DNA of 64,000 nucleotides from Bacteroidales bacterium. Lineage in GTDB: Bacteria; Bacteroidota; Bacteroidia; Bacteroidales; WCHB1-69. Positions 20,999-28,404 of this stretch are shown in pieces. The DNA lies in contig JAFZZK010000005.1 in assembly GCA_017615795.1 (NCBI GenBank), positions 62,001 through 126,000 on the forward strand, read 5' to 3'. Position numbers and translations under genes: made by a program. The notes under the pieces are model-generated. The model made no database searches. It was not told the DNA's origin and was given only the letters and a program-made list of their open reading frames with translations. The number at the start of each line of letters is the position of its first letter. Position 1 is the first letter of the stretch.

Positions 20999-21442
20999 CT
21001 ACTTGGTACCCGTAAATTCAATAATACGGATTTCAGTAGTCATGAGGCCATTAAGCAATTGCACTTCGTACGCAACGTACATATAGAGGTTGTTCCCGTT
21101 GAAAGTGGTTTTCACTTTAATGTTCTTGACCTGCTCGGAAGCGCTGTCGATAAAGTTGCTCTCACCCACCATGGCAGTGAGGATTTGCACGATATAATCA
21201 ACATTCTCGCTCTCTGCTTCGTAAACATTTGCAGCGGTGTTTGTCAGCGGCAATACGCCATAGAGTCGAATGCCATTGAGGGAAAGGGGATCATTTGTAA
21301 TACGAACAGAGCCACTCTTGTTGGTGTTGTTCTTGATGATGGTGAAAGTTCCCGTGTACTTGCCGGCGAACTCGGAGCCTTCGCCTTGGCATCCTGCTAG
21401 GGCAAAGGCCAACACGATAAATAAAGGAAGTAATTTTCTCAT
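20999..21442 (-). CDS. Small lipoprotein, paralog of the adjacent gene
   Basis: 147 residues from the ATG at 21442, which opens a clear lipoprotein signal peptide with the lipobox ending at Cys18 (LAGC). A longer in-frame extension to 21892 has no family signal and overlaps lgt, so it is rejected. The residues after the Cys (QGEGSE) include acidic ones. The tandem partner at 20483-20926 is equally long and clearly homologous, pointing to a local duplication. The 40-base gap to lgt suggests cotranscription with the enzyme that lipidates it. Confidence 0.7.
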   Translation of the reverse strand: MRKLLPLFIVLAFALAGCQGEGSEFAGKYTGTFTIIKNNTNKSGSVRITNDPLSLNGIRLYGVLPLTNTAANVYEAESENVDYIVQILTAMVGESNFIDSASEQVKNIKVKTTFNGNNLYMYVAYEVQLLNGLMTTEIRIIEFTGTK

Positions 21443-21482
21443 GTTTAAAAGTTTTAAAGGGTTTAAAAACAGATGATTATGT

Positions 21483-22367
21483 TCATTTTTTAGAAGAATC
21501 CTTGGGGGCATCCGGCTCCTTGTAAGGAAATTCCGGATATTTTGTGTGGACAAAGGAATAGATGAGCAGGCCGAGTCCAAAAAGGGCGATGGGGATGCTG
21601 AGGATCTGGCCGTTGTTGAGAGCGTGTCCCACCTCGCTGGGCACCTGCACCTCCTTGAAGAACTCGATGACAAAGCGTGCCGTGAAGATGACGAACAAGG
21701 TGATGCCGGAAGTGCGTCCTGCGGCGACCTTGCCCTTGGCAAATTTGAAATAGTAAATGACCAGGCCGAAGAATACGAGGAAATAGATGATTGACTCGTA
21801 CAGTTGCGCGGGATGGCGCAACGTGCCGGCCACTCCATAGCCACCGTAAATAAAGTCGAAAGCCCAGGGCACGGTGGTGATGCTGCCCACAATTTCGTGG
21901 TTCATCAAATTGCCGATGCGCACAAAGGCCGCCGCAATGGGTATGGCGATGCCAAGACGATCCCACAGCCACAGGAAATTCACCTTGTATTTCCAGGTGT
22001 AATAGACGATGAACAAGAAGATGCCAATCACGCCGCCGTGGCTCGCCAATCCCTGATAACCAATAAACTTGCCGTCATGGAACGGCAACAATATCTCCAA
22101 CGGGTCCGTGATGAATTGCTGCGGCTCATAGAACAGGAAATGCCCCAACCGCAAGCCCACAAAAGTCCAGACAATGGTCCAGATGGAGATTCTGTCCAAC
22201 TCCTTCTGCGACGCATTTTCAGTGACGAAAATCTTCTGCAAGGTCAAATAGGCCAGCAGGAAGCCTGTGGCCAACAGTATTCCGTACCAGCGCACCTCGA
22301 CCTGTCCGAGATGAAAGGCTACGGGATTGACTTTCCAAGTGACTGTGCAAAGTGTATTCCAAAGCAT
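21483..22367 (-). CDS. lgt: Lgt, prolipoprotein diacylglyceryl transferase
   Basis: A 294-residue inner-membrane protein with about seven membrane segments. It attaches diacylglycerol from phosphatidylglycerol to the lipobox cysteine, the first step of lipoprotein maturation. Diagnostic segments are GLRLGHFLFY, GLASHGG (the conserved HGG) and RIGNLMNHEIVG, the latter in place of the usual R-x-G-N-x-x-N-x-E-x-x-G. The C-terminal tail is short and charged. Two small lipoproteins follow on the same strand. No -7 box is apparent directly upstream. Confidence 0.93.
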   Translation of the reverse strand: MLWNTLCTVTWKVNPVAFHLGQVEVRWYGILLATGFLLAYLTLQKIFVTENASQKELDRISIWTIVWTFVGLRLGHFLFYEPQQFITDPLEILLPFHDGKFIGYQGLASHGGVIGIFLFIVYYTWKYKVNFLWLWDRLGIAIPIAAAFVRIGNLMNHEIVGSITTVPWAFDFIYGGYGVAGTLRHPAQLYESIIYFLVFFGLVIYYFKFAKGKVAAGRTSGITLFVIFTARFVIEFFKEVQVPSEVGHALNNGQILSIPIALFGLGLLIYSFVHTKYPEFPYKEPDAPKDSSKK

Positions 22368-22429
22368 GATTAATGTCCTTGATTTTTACCGAATCTTGTT
22401 TCTAACTCTGTTTTTTACAAAAAATTGTA

Positions 22430-23320
22430 CTACTCCCTTACATATCTTGTTTCGCGCAGCTGGCGGAAGTGGTCGGGCTGCACTTCGTCCTTGATGAATT
22501 CGCGGGACGCGTTTTCCTTGCCGTCATCGTTGTAGGAGTATTCCGCCCAACCCTGCAAGCTGCCGTCGCGGTCGAGAATGGAATTTTTCACCACCAAGTC
22601 GCCTTCATATTCCAGCGTGATCTTGCGGTAATGGTCCAGATCCTCCTCTTCCGTTTCAACCATCTTCCCCTCCTCGTTATATTTCCGGTAGACCTTTGCA
22701 ATGAGCGCATTGTCGTAGTCGTACACCAATTCCTTGACACAGTTGTCGTTGTCGTCGTAGGTATATTCATAACTCCGGCGGTCCTTGTTCTGCACCTCGT
22801 CGCGCACATGCCGTTCCAACAAACCCTTGTCGTTGTATGCGTAGGTGTTGATGTTCAAAACCTTTCCATATTCATCATTCTCCACCTCTTTGACCAGCAG
22901 TCCGTCCGAGTATTCGTACGTGTTCTCCACATAGTCGAGTTTTCCTTCGAAATACATCTCGCGGCGCAGCAGATTGCCGTCTTCGTCGTATACGAGCTTT
23001 GTGACGTAGACTTGGTCGCCGTCGCCGAAATAATTGTTCTCCTGCACCAGCTGCTGATGTTCGTCGTATTCGTTCACCGTCTTCTGCAAGAGGATGTTGT
23101 CCATGTCGTACTGCTCCGTCTGCCACAACAGGCCGTTGTCGTTGTACGTGTTGACGGTCAACGTGTTGAGGTTTCCATCCGGGTCAAACCTTTCCTCGCG
23201 GAGAATTTGGCCGTGGTCGTTGTACTGCGCAGAGACCTCAAGATACTCCACCGGCTGGATGTCTTTTTCATCGTAACCGATGCGCTGGTACTCTTTCTTT
23301 ATGATTTTCAAGGTTTTCAT
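22430..23320 (-). CDS. Cytoplasmic YD-type (RHS-like) repeat protein, function unknown
   Basis: A 296-residue, strongly acidic protein with no signal peptide or membrane segment. From about residue 25 it consists of roughly ten units of 22-26 residues built on Y-N/D-D/E-x-G-x-L-x-x-E/R, such as YNDNGLLW, YDEDGNLLR and YEYSDGLLV. This resembles YD/RHS and YwqK-type hairpin repeats but has no secreted toxin or signal part. It is preceded by its own promoter (23346-23354). A scaffold or binding role is plausible only by analogy with other repeat proteins. Confidence 0.6.
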   Translation of the reverse strand: MKTLKIIKKEYQRIGYDEKDIQPVEYLEVSAQYNDHGQILREERFDPDGNLNTLTVNTYNDNGLLWQTEQYDMDNILLQKTVNEYDEHQQLVQENNYFGDGDQVYVTKLVYDEDGNLLRREMYFEGKLDYVENTYEYSDGLLVKEVENDEYGKVLNINTYAYNDKGLLERHVRDEVQNKDRRSYEYTYDDNDNCVKELVYDYDNALIAKVYRKYNEEGKMVETEEEDLDHYRKITLEYEGDLVVKNSILDRDGSLQGWAEYSYNDDGKENASREFIKDEVQPDHFRQLRETRYVRE

Positions 23321-23345
23321 AATGGAGAGGTTTTAGAATGAAAGT

Positions 23346-23354
23346 GCAAAGATA
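23346..23354 (-). promoter_or_regulatory. -7 box for the YD-type repeat gene
   Basis: The minus strand reads TATCTTTGC, 26 bases before the start at 23320. It is part of a divergent promoter pair. Confidence 0.75.
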
Positions 23355-23398
23355 CAAAACAAAACTGAAAGTACGACGTTATATAGAGACATTTTTAT

Positions 23399-23407
23399 TA
23401 CTTTTGC
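23399..23407 (+). promoter_or_regulatory. -7 box for the secreted unknown at 23418
   Basis: TACTTTTGC ends only 10 bases before the ATG at 23418, predicting an almost leaderless mRNA. Confidence 0.7.
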
Positions 23408-23417
23408 GCTCTTTTTC

Positions 23418-24374
23418 ATGAAGAAGCTTTTTTTCCATATTATGCTGATGTTCCTCTGCCTGACGACGTTCGCTCAGAAAAGGCAGTCGGAATTCCGCAT
23501 TTGGGAAGATTCGCTCGTCCATTTGCGCGATATTGTCATGAACGAACCCGACGAAACCACCCGGTTGGAGCTGAACGAGGAGTTCATGACCCTGTTGGAA
23601 ACGGTGCTGCAAATGCCCAACTCTTTCGAGCATCCGTGGGACTCGGCCCGAAACTTCGCCGCGCTCACCTCCCCCGACAAGACATTCAAGATTTTCACTT
23701 GGTATGTCGTGAAAAAGAACTTCACCGTCGAAAATTTCGGTTTTGTGCAAGTCTACAACGAGAACCGAAAGAAATACGTGCTATTCCCCCTATACGACAA
23801 GCGCGGCGCCATCGACTATCCCAAGACGCAGGTGGGCAACCACAACCGATGGTACGGTGCCGTCTATTACAAAATCATCCCCATCAAGGAAAAGAGCCTT
23901 ACCTACTACACTTTGCTCGGCCTCAACGGCAACAACCTCTTCACCAACCAGAAAGTGATTGAGGTACTCCATTTCAACAAGGAAACAGTACCCGTCTTCG
24001 GGGCACGCATCTTCAAAAACTACCCCGAAAAGGTGAGCCGCGTTATCTTCGAATATTCCAAAAACGCCACGATGCATTTAGGATATGAAGAACAGGAATA
24101 CCTCGTCAGCACCGGAAAGTACAACCCCAAGACCAAACAAACGGACTACCGCCGCGTCACCAGCCCCATGATTATCTTCGACGAGCTCATCCCCATGGAC
24201 GACAACGTGCCCGCCGCCCTTGCCGCATACATGGTACCCGAGTCCAGCCTCAGCCAAGGCTTCATCGAGGACAATGGACGCTGGCTCTTCCTCAAACGCG
24301 TCTACGGCAGCAACCCCGACAAGGTGAAACCCGACTACACGCCCAAACCCCGACAAATCTACAACCCCCAATAA
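23418..24374 (+). CDS. Exported protein of unknown function
   Basis: 318 residues with a signal peptide (about 1-19, ending FAQ) and no lipobox, so probably periplasmic or secreted. The mature part mixes helix (about 30-75) with a strand-rich region (about 90-300) containing NRWYGAVYYKI, YTLLGLNGNN and IFEYSKNATM. I believe similar proteins are common as conserved unknowns in Bacteroidales, but I can name no domain. No catalytic motif is visible. It has its own promoter and is followed by manA after 46 bases, with a nonamer array in the gap. Confidence 0.65.
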   Translation: MKKLFFHIMLMFLCLTTFAQKRQSEFRIWEDSLVHLRDIVMNEPDETTRLELNEEFMTLLETVLQMPNSFEHPWDSARNFAALTSPDKTFKIFTWYVVKKNFTVENFGFVQVYNENRKKYVLFPLYDKRGAIDYPKTQVGNHNRWYGAVYYKIIPIKEKSLTYYTLLGLNGNNLFTNQKVIEVLHFNKETVPVFGARIFKNYPEKVSRVIFEYSKNATMHLGYEEQEYLVSTGKYNPKTKQTDYRRVTSPMIIFDELIPMDDNVPAALAAYMVPESSLSQGFIEDNGRWLFLKRVYGSNPDKVKPDYTPKPRQIYNPQ

Positions 24375-24376
24375 AA

Positions 24377-24403
24377 ATCCTCGTGATCCTTGTGATCCGC
24401 GGA
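24377..24403. repeat. Three nonamer repeats upstream of manA
   Basis: ATCCTCGTG, ATCCTTGTG, ATCCGCGGA in 9-base phase, ending 17 bases before the manA ATG. Confidence 0.55.
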
Positions 24404-24420
24404 AAATTAAACAAAAAAAG

Positions 24421-25398
24421 ATGTTATATCCACTGAAATTCACCCCCATCCTCAAAGAGAAAATCTGGGGCGGAAAAAGAATTCAAACGCTCCTCAAACA
24501 TGACATCGGAGGCATGGAACGCTGCGGCGAAAGCTGGGAGCTGTCTGGCATCCTCGACGACGAGTCTGTGGTTGCCAACGGCTTCTTGTCCGAAAACAAC
24601 CTCAACGAACTGCTCGAAGTCTACCTCACCGATTTGGTGGGAGAGAAAAACTATGAAAAGTTCGGACTCGGTTTCCCGCTGTTGATCAAGTTTATAGACG
24701 CGCAAGACAACCTTTCCGTGCAGGTACATCCCGACGACGAGCTGGCCAAACGCAAATATGGCCAGAACGGCAAGACGGAGATGTGGCACGTCATCGCAGC
24801 CGAACCGGGCGCAGGCCTCTATGTGGGCTTCAAACAAAAAGTCAGCAAGGAGCAATATGTGGAGGCGGTGGCGTCCGGCGTGCTCCATGACCTGCTTCAG
24901 TTCTACCCCGTCGCGCCGGGTGACACCTTCATGATCCCCGCCGGCACGGTGCACGCCATCGGCAAGGGCGTGCTGCTCGCCGAAATCCAGCAGCCCTCCG
25001 ACATCACCTTCCGCATCTTCGACTGGAACCGCGTGGATGAAGAGGGCAACAGCCGCGAGCTGCACACCGAAGAGGCCCTCGAAGCCATCCATTTCGAAGA
25101 GAACGCCAAGGGCGGCTTCAAGGTTGAATATACTCCGGAACTGAACCGCACTGTCAAGCTCGTGCGCTCCCCCTATTTTAACACCAACGTGATAGAATTC
25201 GACCAACCCGTCAAGAAAGATTTCTCGGCAATCGACTCCTTCGTGGTCTACATGTGCCTCGAAGGGCGCCTGCACCTTTTCTATGGTGACGGACACCTCG
25301 TGGTGGAGAAGGGCGACGTGGTGCTGGTGCCTGCCGAAATTGAGGAAGTGCAACTTCTCCCCGACGGTCGGTCCAAACTGTTGGAGGTTTACTGCTGA
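24421..25398 (+). CDS. manA: Mannose-6-phosphate isomerase, type I
   Basis: A 325-residue cytoplasmic zinc enzyme that interconverts mannose 6-phosphate and fructose 6-phosphate, feeding GDP-mannose synthesis. The opening PLKFTPILKEKIWGG is typical. Zinc ligands are expected in QVHPDD, in the Glu of KTEMWHV and in GTVHAIG. The catalytic region PSDITFRIFDWNR follows. Length fits the short cupin-type enzymes of Bacteroidota and Firmicutes rather than the 390-residue E. coli form. Its TGA shares one base with the trmN6 ATG, so the two are translationally coupled. Confidence 0.92.
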   Translation: MLYPLKFTPILKEKIWGGKRIQTLLKHDIGGMERCGESWELSGILDDESVVANGFLSENNLNELLEVYLTDLVGEKNYEKFGLGFPLLIKFIDAQDNLSVQVHPDDELAKRKYGQNGKTEMWHVIAAEPGAGLYVGFKQKVSKEQYVEAVASGVLHDLLQFYPVAPGDTFMIPAGTVHAIGKGVLLAEIQQPSDITFRIFDWNRVDEEGNSRELHTEEALEAIHFEENAKGGFKVEYTPELNRTVKLVRSPYFNTNVIEFDQPVKKDFSAIDSFVVYMCLEGRLHLFYGDGHLVVEKGDVVLVPAEIEEVQLLPDGRSKLLEVYC

Positions 25399-26126
25399 TG
25401 GATTTCCATTTCAAACGGTTTTCGCTGCACCACGACCGCAGCACGATGAAAGTGGGCACGGACGCGATGCTTTTGGTGTCCTTGTGCGACACCAGCGGCG
25501 CGCGCCGTATCTTGGACGTGGGTTGCGGTTGCGGGGTGGTGGCCTTCTGCGCCGCACAGCAGGCGATGTTAAATTCTGTTAATCCCGTAGTGTACGGCAT
25601 CGACCCTGATGTGGCTTCCGTGGAGGAGGCCCGCCAAAACGCCCAGTCATACCCGTTGCTGCCCGCCGAAAACCTGCACTTTGAACAGACAACCTTACAG
25701 GAGTTTGCGCAGCATTGGCAAGGCGAGCCCTTCGACCACATCCTCTCCAATCCACCCTTCTTTCACGGCGACCTCAAACCCGACAATCCACGACACCTGC
25801 AAAGCCGCCACGGCGACGGGAACCTTTCGTTTGGGGAGTTGTTAGAGAGTATGTTAAAAATCCTTGCAGAAGAGGGCCGGTTTTCTCTCGTATTGCCCAT
25901 ACGGGAGGGAGAGGCATTCGATGCAATAGCCTGTCGGTCGCTCACTTGCGTGCGCCGCGTGACCGTGCGCCCCACCGAATGCAAGCCCGCACACCGCGTG
26001 GTGCTCACCTACGCCCGCACGGGCTCCGGTTGTGAGGAATCGCAACTGGTCCTCCGCACCGCCGACAACCGCTATACGCCCGAGTACCTGCAGCTGATGA
26101 AACCGTATTTAATAATTAGGGGGTAG
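25398..26126 (+). CDS. trmN6: TrmN6, tRNA1(Val) A37 N6-methyltransferase
   Basis: A 242-residue SAM-dependent methyltransferase. Motif I is LDVGCGCG (39-46), the acidic motif II region GIDPD follows, and the N6-adenine signature NPPF lies at 118-121. The opening FHFKRFSLHHDRSTMKVGTDAMLL is the family hallmark. It methylates A37 of tRNA1(Val) in the cytoplasm. The start overlaps the manA stop by one base. Downstream there is a 110-base convergent spacer with no clear terminator. Confidence 0.9.
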   Translation: MDFHFKRFSLHHDRSTMKVGTDAMLLVSLCDTSGARRILDVGCGCGVVAFCAAQQAMLNSVNPVVYGIDPDVASVEEARQNAQSYPLLPAENLHFEQTTLQEFAQHWQGEPFDHILSNPPFFHGDLKPDNPRHLQSRHGDGNLSFGELLESMLKILAEEGRFSLVLPIREGEAFDAIACRSLTCVRRVTVRPTECKPAHRVVLTYARTGSGCEESQLVLRTADNRYTPEYLQLMKPYLIIRG

Positions 26127-26236
26127 GGGAGGGAGCCATTAGCTGTTGGCATTCATTATGGTCTATAGTCTATTCATTAGCAATTAATAGTTTAACGACC
26201 TACCTTCTTTACTTGTTTAGTGCGGTGATGGTGAAT

Positions 26237-26629
26237 TTACACTAACCGAATGGAGTCGAGTTCTTTGGTCAATGTTTGGATGCCCTTTTGGATTTTTTCC
26301 GTTTGTTTGCGTCGGGGTTTGTGCACGCCGGCAGCGTAATGCCATAGTTGCCGCTCATTGATACCTGTGATACGACTGAGGGCTGCCTTGGTAAAAATGC
26401 CACTGTAATAGTTGAGAAAAGTGGCCGTGTCAATACGGAACATCAACTCAAAATTACCGATAAGTTGTTTGCAGGGGTTAGGGTTATCCTCCAAATAAAG
26501 TTCAACGGCTTCCCGCATATTGCTTTCAATCTCTTGGATATCTTTACCCACAGTGAAAATTGGAACCCCTTCGATGTAGGCGCTTAGATTTTTTCCAGCA
26601 TATTCCACGATTACTTCAACAGTCTTCAT
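26237..26629 (-). CDS. hicB: HicB-like antitoxin with C-terminal DNA-binding domain
   Basis: 130 residues. The N-terminal half (1-60) is a degraded-RNase H fold of the HicB type (VEVIVEYAGKNLSAYIEG...VGKDIQEIESNMREAVELYLED). The C-terminal half (about 70-115) is a helix-turn-helix (TKAALSRITGINERQLWHYAAG) that should repress its own operon. It is encoded 18 bases downstream of hicA, in the usual toxin-then-antitoxin order. This stretch is visibly richer in A+T than the neighbouring core genes, suggesting recent acquisition. Confidence 0.85.
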   Translation of the reverse strand: MKTVEVIVEYAGKNLSAYIEGVPIFTVGKDIQEIESNMREAVELYLEDNPNPCKQLIGNFELMFRIDTATFLNYYSGIFTKAALSRITGINERQLWHYAAGVHKPRRKQTEKIQKGIQTLTKELDSIRLV

Positions 26630-26647
26630 ATTATTGATATTTGGTAA

Positions 26648-26839
26648 TTATTCCTCTATTCCTGCTTGATGTAAAATATTGTAATATGTTCCCTTTTCTA
26701 TGCCCTTGCTTCCGTGATTTGGTACAACTACAACCTTTCCGTCCTTTTCAAATTTCATATGACTACCCTTTTGACTTTTAAACACAAAACCATTCTTCTT
26801 CAAAAGGTTAATCACAGTTTTTACGGATTTGAAGCTCAT
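26648..26839 (-). CDS. hicA: HicA-type mRNA interferase toxin
   Basis: 63 residues from the ATG at 26839. The double-stranded-RNA-binding-like fold is recognised by VINLLKKNGFVF, KGSHMKF with catalytic His27, VVVPNHG and the C-terminal GTYYNILHQAGI. HicA cleaves mRNA until bound by HicB. A 20-residue upstream extension to 26899 is rejected because it would overlap the -7 box at 26861-26869. The pair is flanked by trmN6 on one side and a strong terminator on the other. Confidence 0.88.
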   Translation of the reverse strand: MSFKSVKTVINLLKKNGFVFKSQKGSHMKFEKDGKVVVVPNHGSKGIEKGTYYNILHQAGIEE

Positions 26840-26860
26840 TTCTATCTTTTTTTCGAGGCT

Positions 26861-26869
26861 GCAAATATA
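26861..26869 (-). promoter_or_regulatory. hicAB promoter box
   Basis: The minus strand reads TATATTTGC, 21 bases upstream of the hicA ATG. This is where HicB autoregulation would be expected. Confidence 0.75.
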
Positions 26870-26973
26870 GTAAAAAAACGAATACTTTAATGTTGTCAAA
26901 AAATTTTTGTCTCACATAGAACAGTACCCCAGGAGCATAGTTTGTCGAGCATAGATATTTGCCCTAAAAAAAA

Positions 26974-26998
26974 GCCCGACATCGCGTCGGGCTTTTTT
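26974..26998 (-). terminator. Strong bidirectional terminator between aspC-like gene and hicAB
   Basis: GCCCGAC, loop ATCGC, GTCGGGC, with TTTTTT on the + strand and an A-run (T-run on the minus strand) on the other side. It lies 19 bases beyond the aminotransferase stop at 27018. Confidence 0.9.
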
Positions 26999-27017
26999 GG
27001 TATGAGGTGGAGTGTTG

Positions 27018-28250
27018 TTATTTCAGCGCTTCCACGGCGGCTTTGATGCGGCGGCAGGCCTCCTTGAGCTTGTCCTCGGAGGTGGCGTAGGAGAGGCGGA
27101 TGCAATCGTCATCGCCGAAGGCACTGCCCTGCACGGTGGAGACGTTGGCGTCTAACAGGATGTAGAAGGCAAGGTCCTTGGAATTCTCAATGACGGTTCT
27201 GCCGTACTCCTTGGCGAACTCGGAGTCGGCGGGCACGTGCTTGCCGTAGAGAGATTTCACCTTCGGGAAGAAGTAGAAGGCACCCTGCGGCAGGCGCACC
27301 TCGAAGCCGGGGATTTCGCGCAGCAGGTCATAGACAAGGTCGCGGCGCATGTGGAAAATGTCGCGCATGCGGAGGATGTCCTCGGAAGTGGCGGGGTCCA
27401 TCTCCATCGCGCGCAGGGCGGCGCGCTGGGAAATAGAGCCCGTGGCGGACGTGATCTGGCCCTGCATCTTGCCGCAGGCCTTGGCCACATCGGCGGGCGC
27501 GCCGATGAAACCGATACGCCAGCCCGTCATCGCGAAGCCCTTCGCCACACCGTTCACCGTGACCACCTGGTCCTTGATGAAGTCGAACTGGGCGATGCTC
27601 TCGTGACGGCCCACGAAGTTGATGTGCTCGTAAATCTCGTCGGCCATCACCATCATCTGCGGATGCTGGCGGACGACCTCCGCGAGGGCGCGCAACTCCT
27701 CCTTGCTATACACCATACCCGTCGGGTTGGAGGGACTGCTGAACATCATCAGCTTGGTGTTGGGCGTGATGGCGGCCTCGAGCTGCTCAGGCGTGATCTT
27801 GAAGTCGTTCTCCAACTTGGCAGGCACATAGACGCATTTGCCCTCGGCCATCTCCACGATGGCGCGGTAGGAGACCCAGTAGGGGGTGGGGATGATGACC
27901 TCGTCGCCGGGGTTCACCAACGCCATCACCACCTGGTAGATGGACTGTTTGCCGCCTGTGGAGACCACGATTTGGTTGGGCGCATAGTCCAAGTTATTGT
28001 CTCTCTTGAACTTGTTGCTGATGGCCTTCAACAAATCGGCATAACCGGGCACGGGAGGATAGTGCGTGAAATTATCGTCAATGGCCTTTTTGGCGTACTC
28101 TTTGACCGTTTCCGGGGTGTTGAAATCGGGTTCACCGATGCTCAAACTGATGACATCCTTGCCTTTTTCCTTCAGATCGCGGGCCAAAGCGGTCATAGCC
28201 AGCGTCTCCGACGCAGCCATAGAAGTGACTCTTTTTGATAAACGTTCCAT
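27018..28250 (-). CDS. Class I aspartate aminotransferase
   Basis: A 410-residue PLP enzyme of fold type I, subgroup I-gamma by its opening SKRVTSMAASETLAMTALA. The segments SIGEPDF, SSPSNPTG (171-178), DEIYEH and the PLP-binding Lys237 in GVAKGFAMTGWRIG are all present. It interconverts aspartate and oxaloacetate with glutamate/2-oxoglutarate; the exact amino-acid preference cannot be read off. A second, more distant class I aminotransferase lies 154 bases upstream. It ends at a strong terminator and has no -7 box of its own, so it is likely cotranscribed with that gene. Confidence 0.9.
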   Translation of the reverse strand: MERLSKRVTSMAASETLAMTALARDLKEKGKDVISLSIGEPDFNTPETVKEYAKKAIDDNFTHYPPVPGYADLLKAISNKFKRDNNLDYAPNQIVVSTGGKQSIYQVVMALVNPGDEVIIPTPYWVSYRAIVEMAEGKCVYVPAKLENDFKITPEQLEAAITPNTKLMMFSSPSNPTGMVYSKEELRALAEVVRQHPQMMVMADEIYEHINFVGRHESIAQFDFIKDQVVTVNGVAKGFAMTGWRIGFIGAPADVAKACGKMQGQITSATGSISQRAALRAMEMDPATSEDILRMRDIFHMRRDLVYDLLREIPGFEVRLPQGAFYFFPKVKSLYGKHVPADSEFAKEYGRTVIENSKDLAFYILLDANVSTVQGSAFGDDDCIRLSYATSEDKLKEACRRIKAAVEALK

Positions 28251-28274
28251 ATAATGTGGGAGTTAAATTGAAAA

Positions 28275-28343
28275 CTAAGAAATTAAGAAACTAAGAAATT
28301 AAACTATTAACTTATTAAGTTATTAATCTATTAATTTATTGAT
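28275..28343. repeat. Octamer tandem arrays between two aminotransferase genes
   Basis: Two adjoining arrays in 8-base phase: CTAAGAAA, TTAAGAAA, CTAAGAAA (28275-28298), then CTATTAAC, TTATTAAG, TTATTAAT, CTATTAAT, TTATTGAT (28304-28343). They end 25 bases upstream of the downstream gene's start at 28250. Confidence 0.85.
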
Positions 28344-28364
28344 TGTTGAGACCAATGGCCAACA

Positions 28365-28398
28365 GTTCATCGTCAAAGTTCAAGGTTCATAGTTCCTC
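28365..28398. repeat. Degenerate heptamer array
   Basis: GTTCATC, GTCAAA, GTTCAAG, GTTCATA, GTTCCTC, directly after the stop of the upstream aminotransferase (28405). Confidence 0.5.
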
Positions 28399-28404
28399 TT
28401 TCCA

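Noticed and set aside
28275..28343. Possible CRISPR-like array
   Set aside because: Units are 8 bases with no spacers and no cas genes anywhere in the window.
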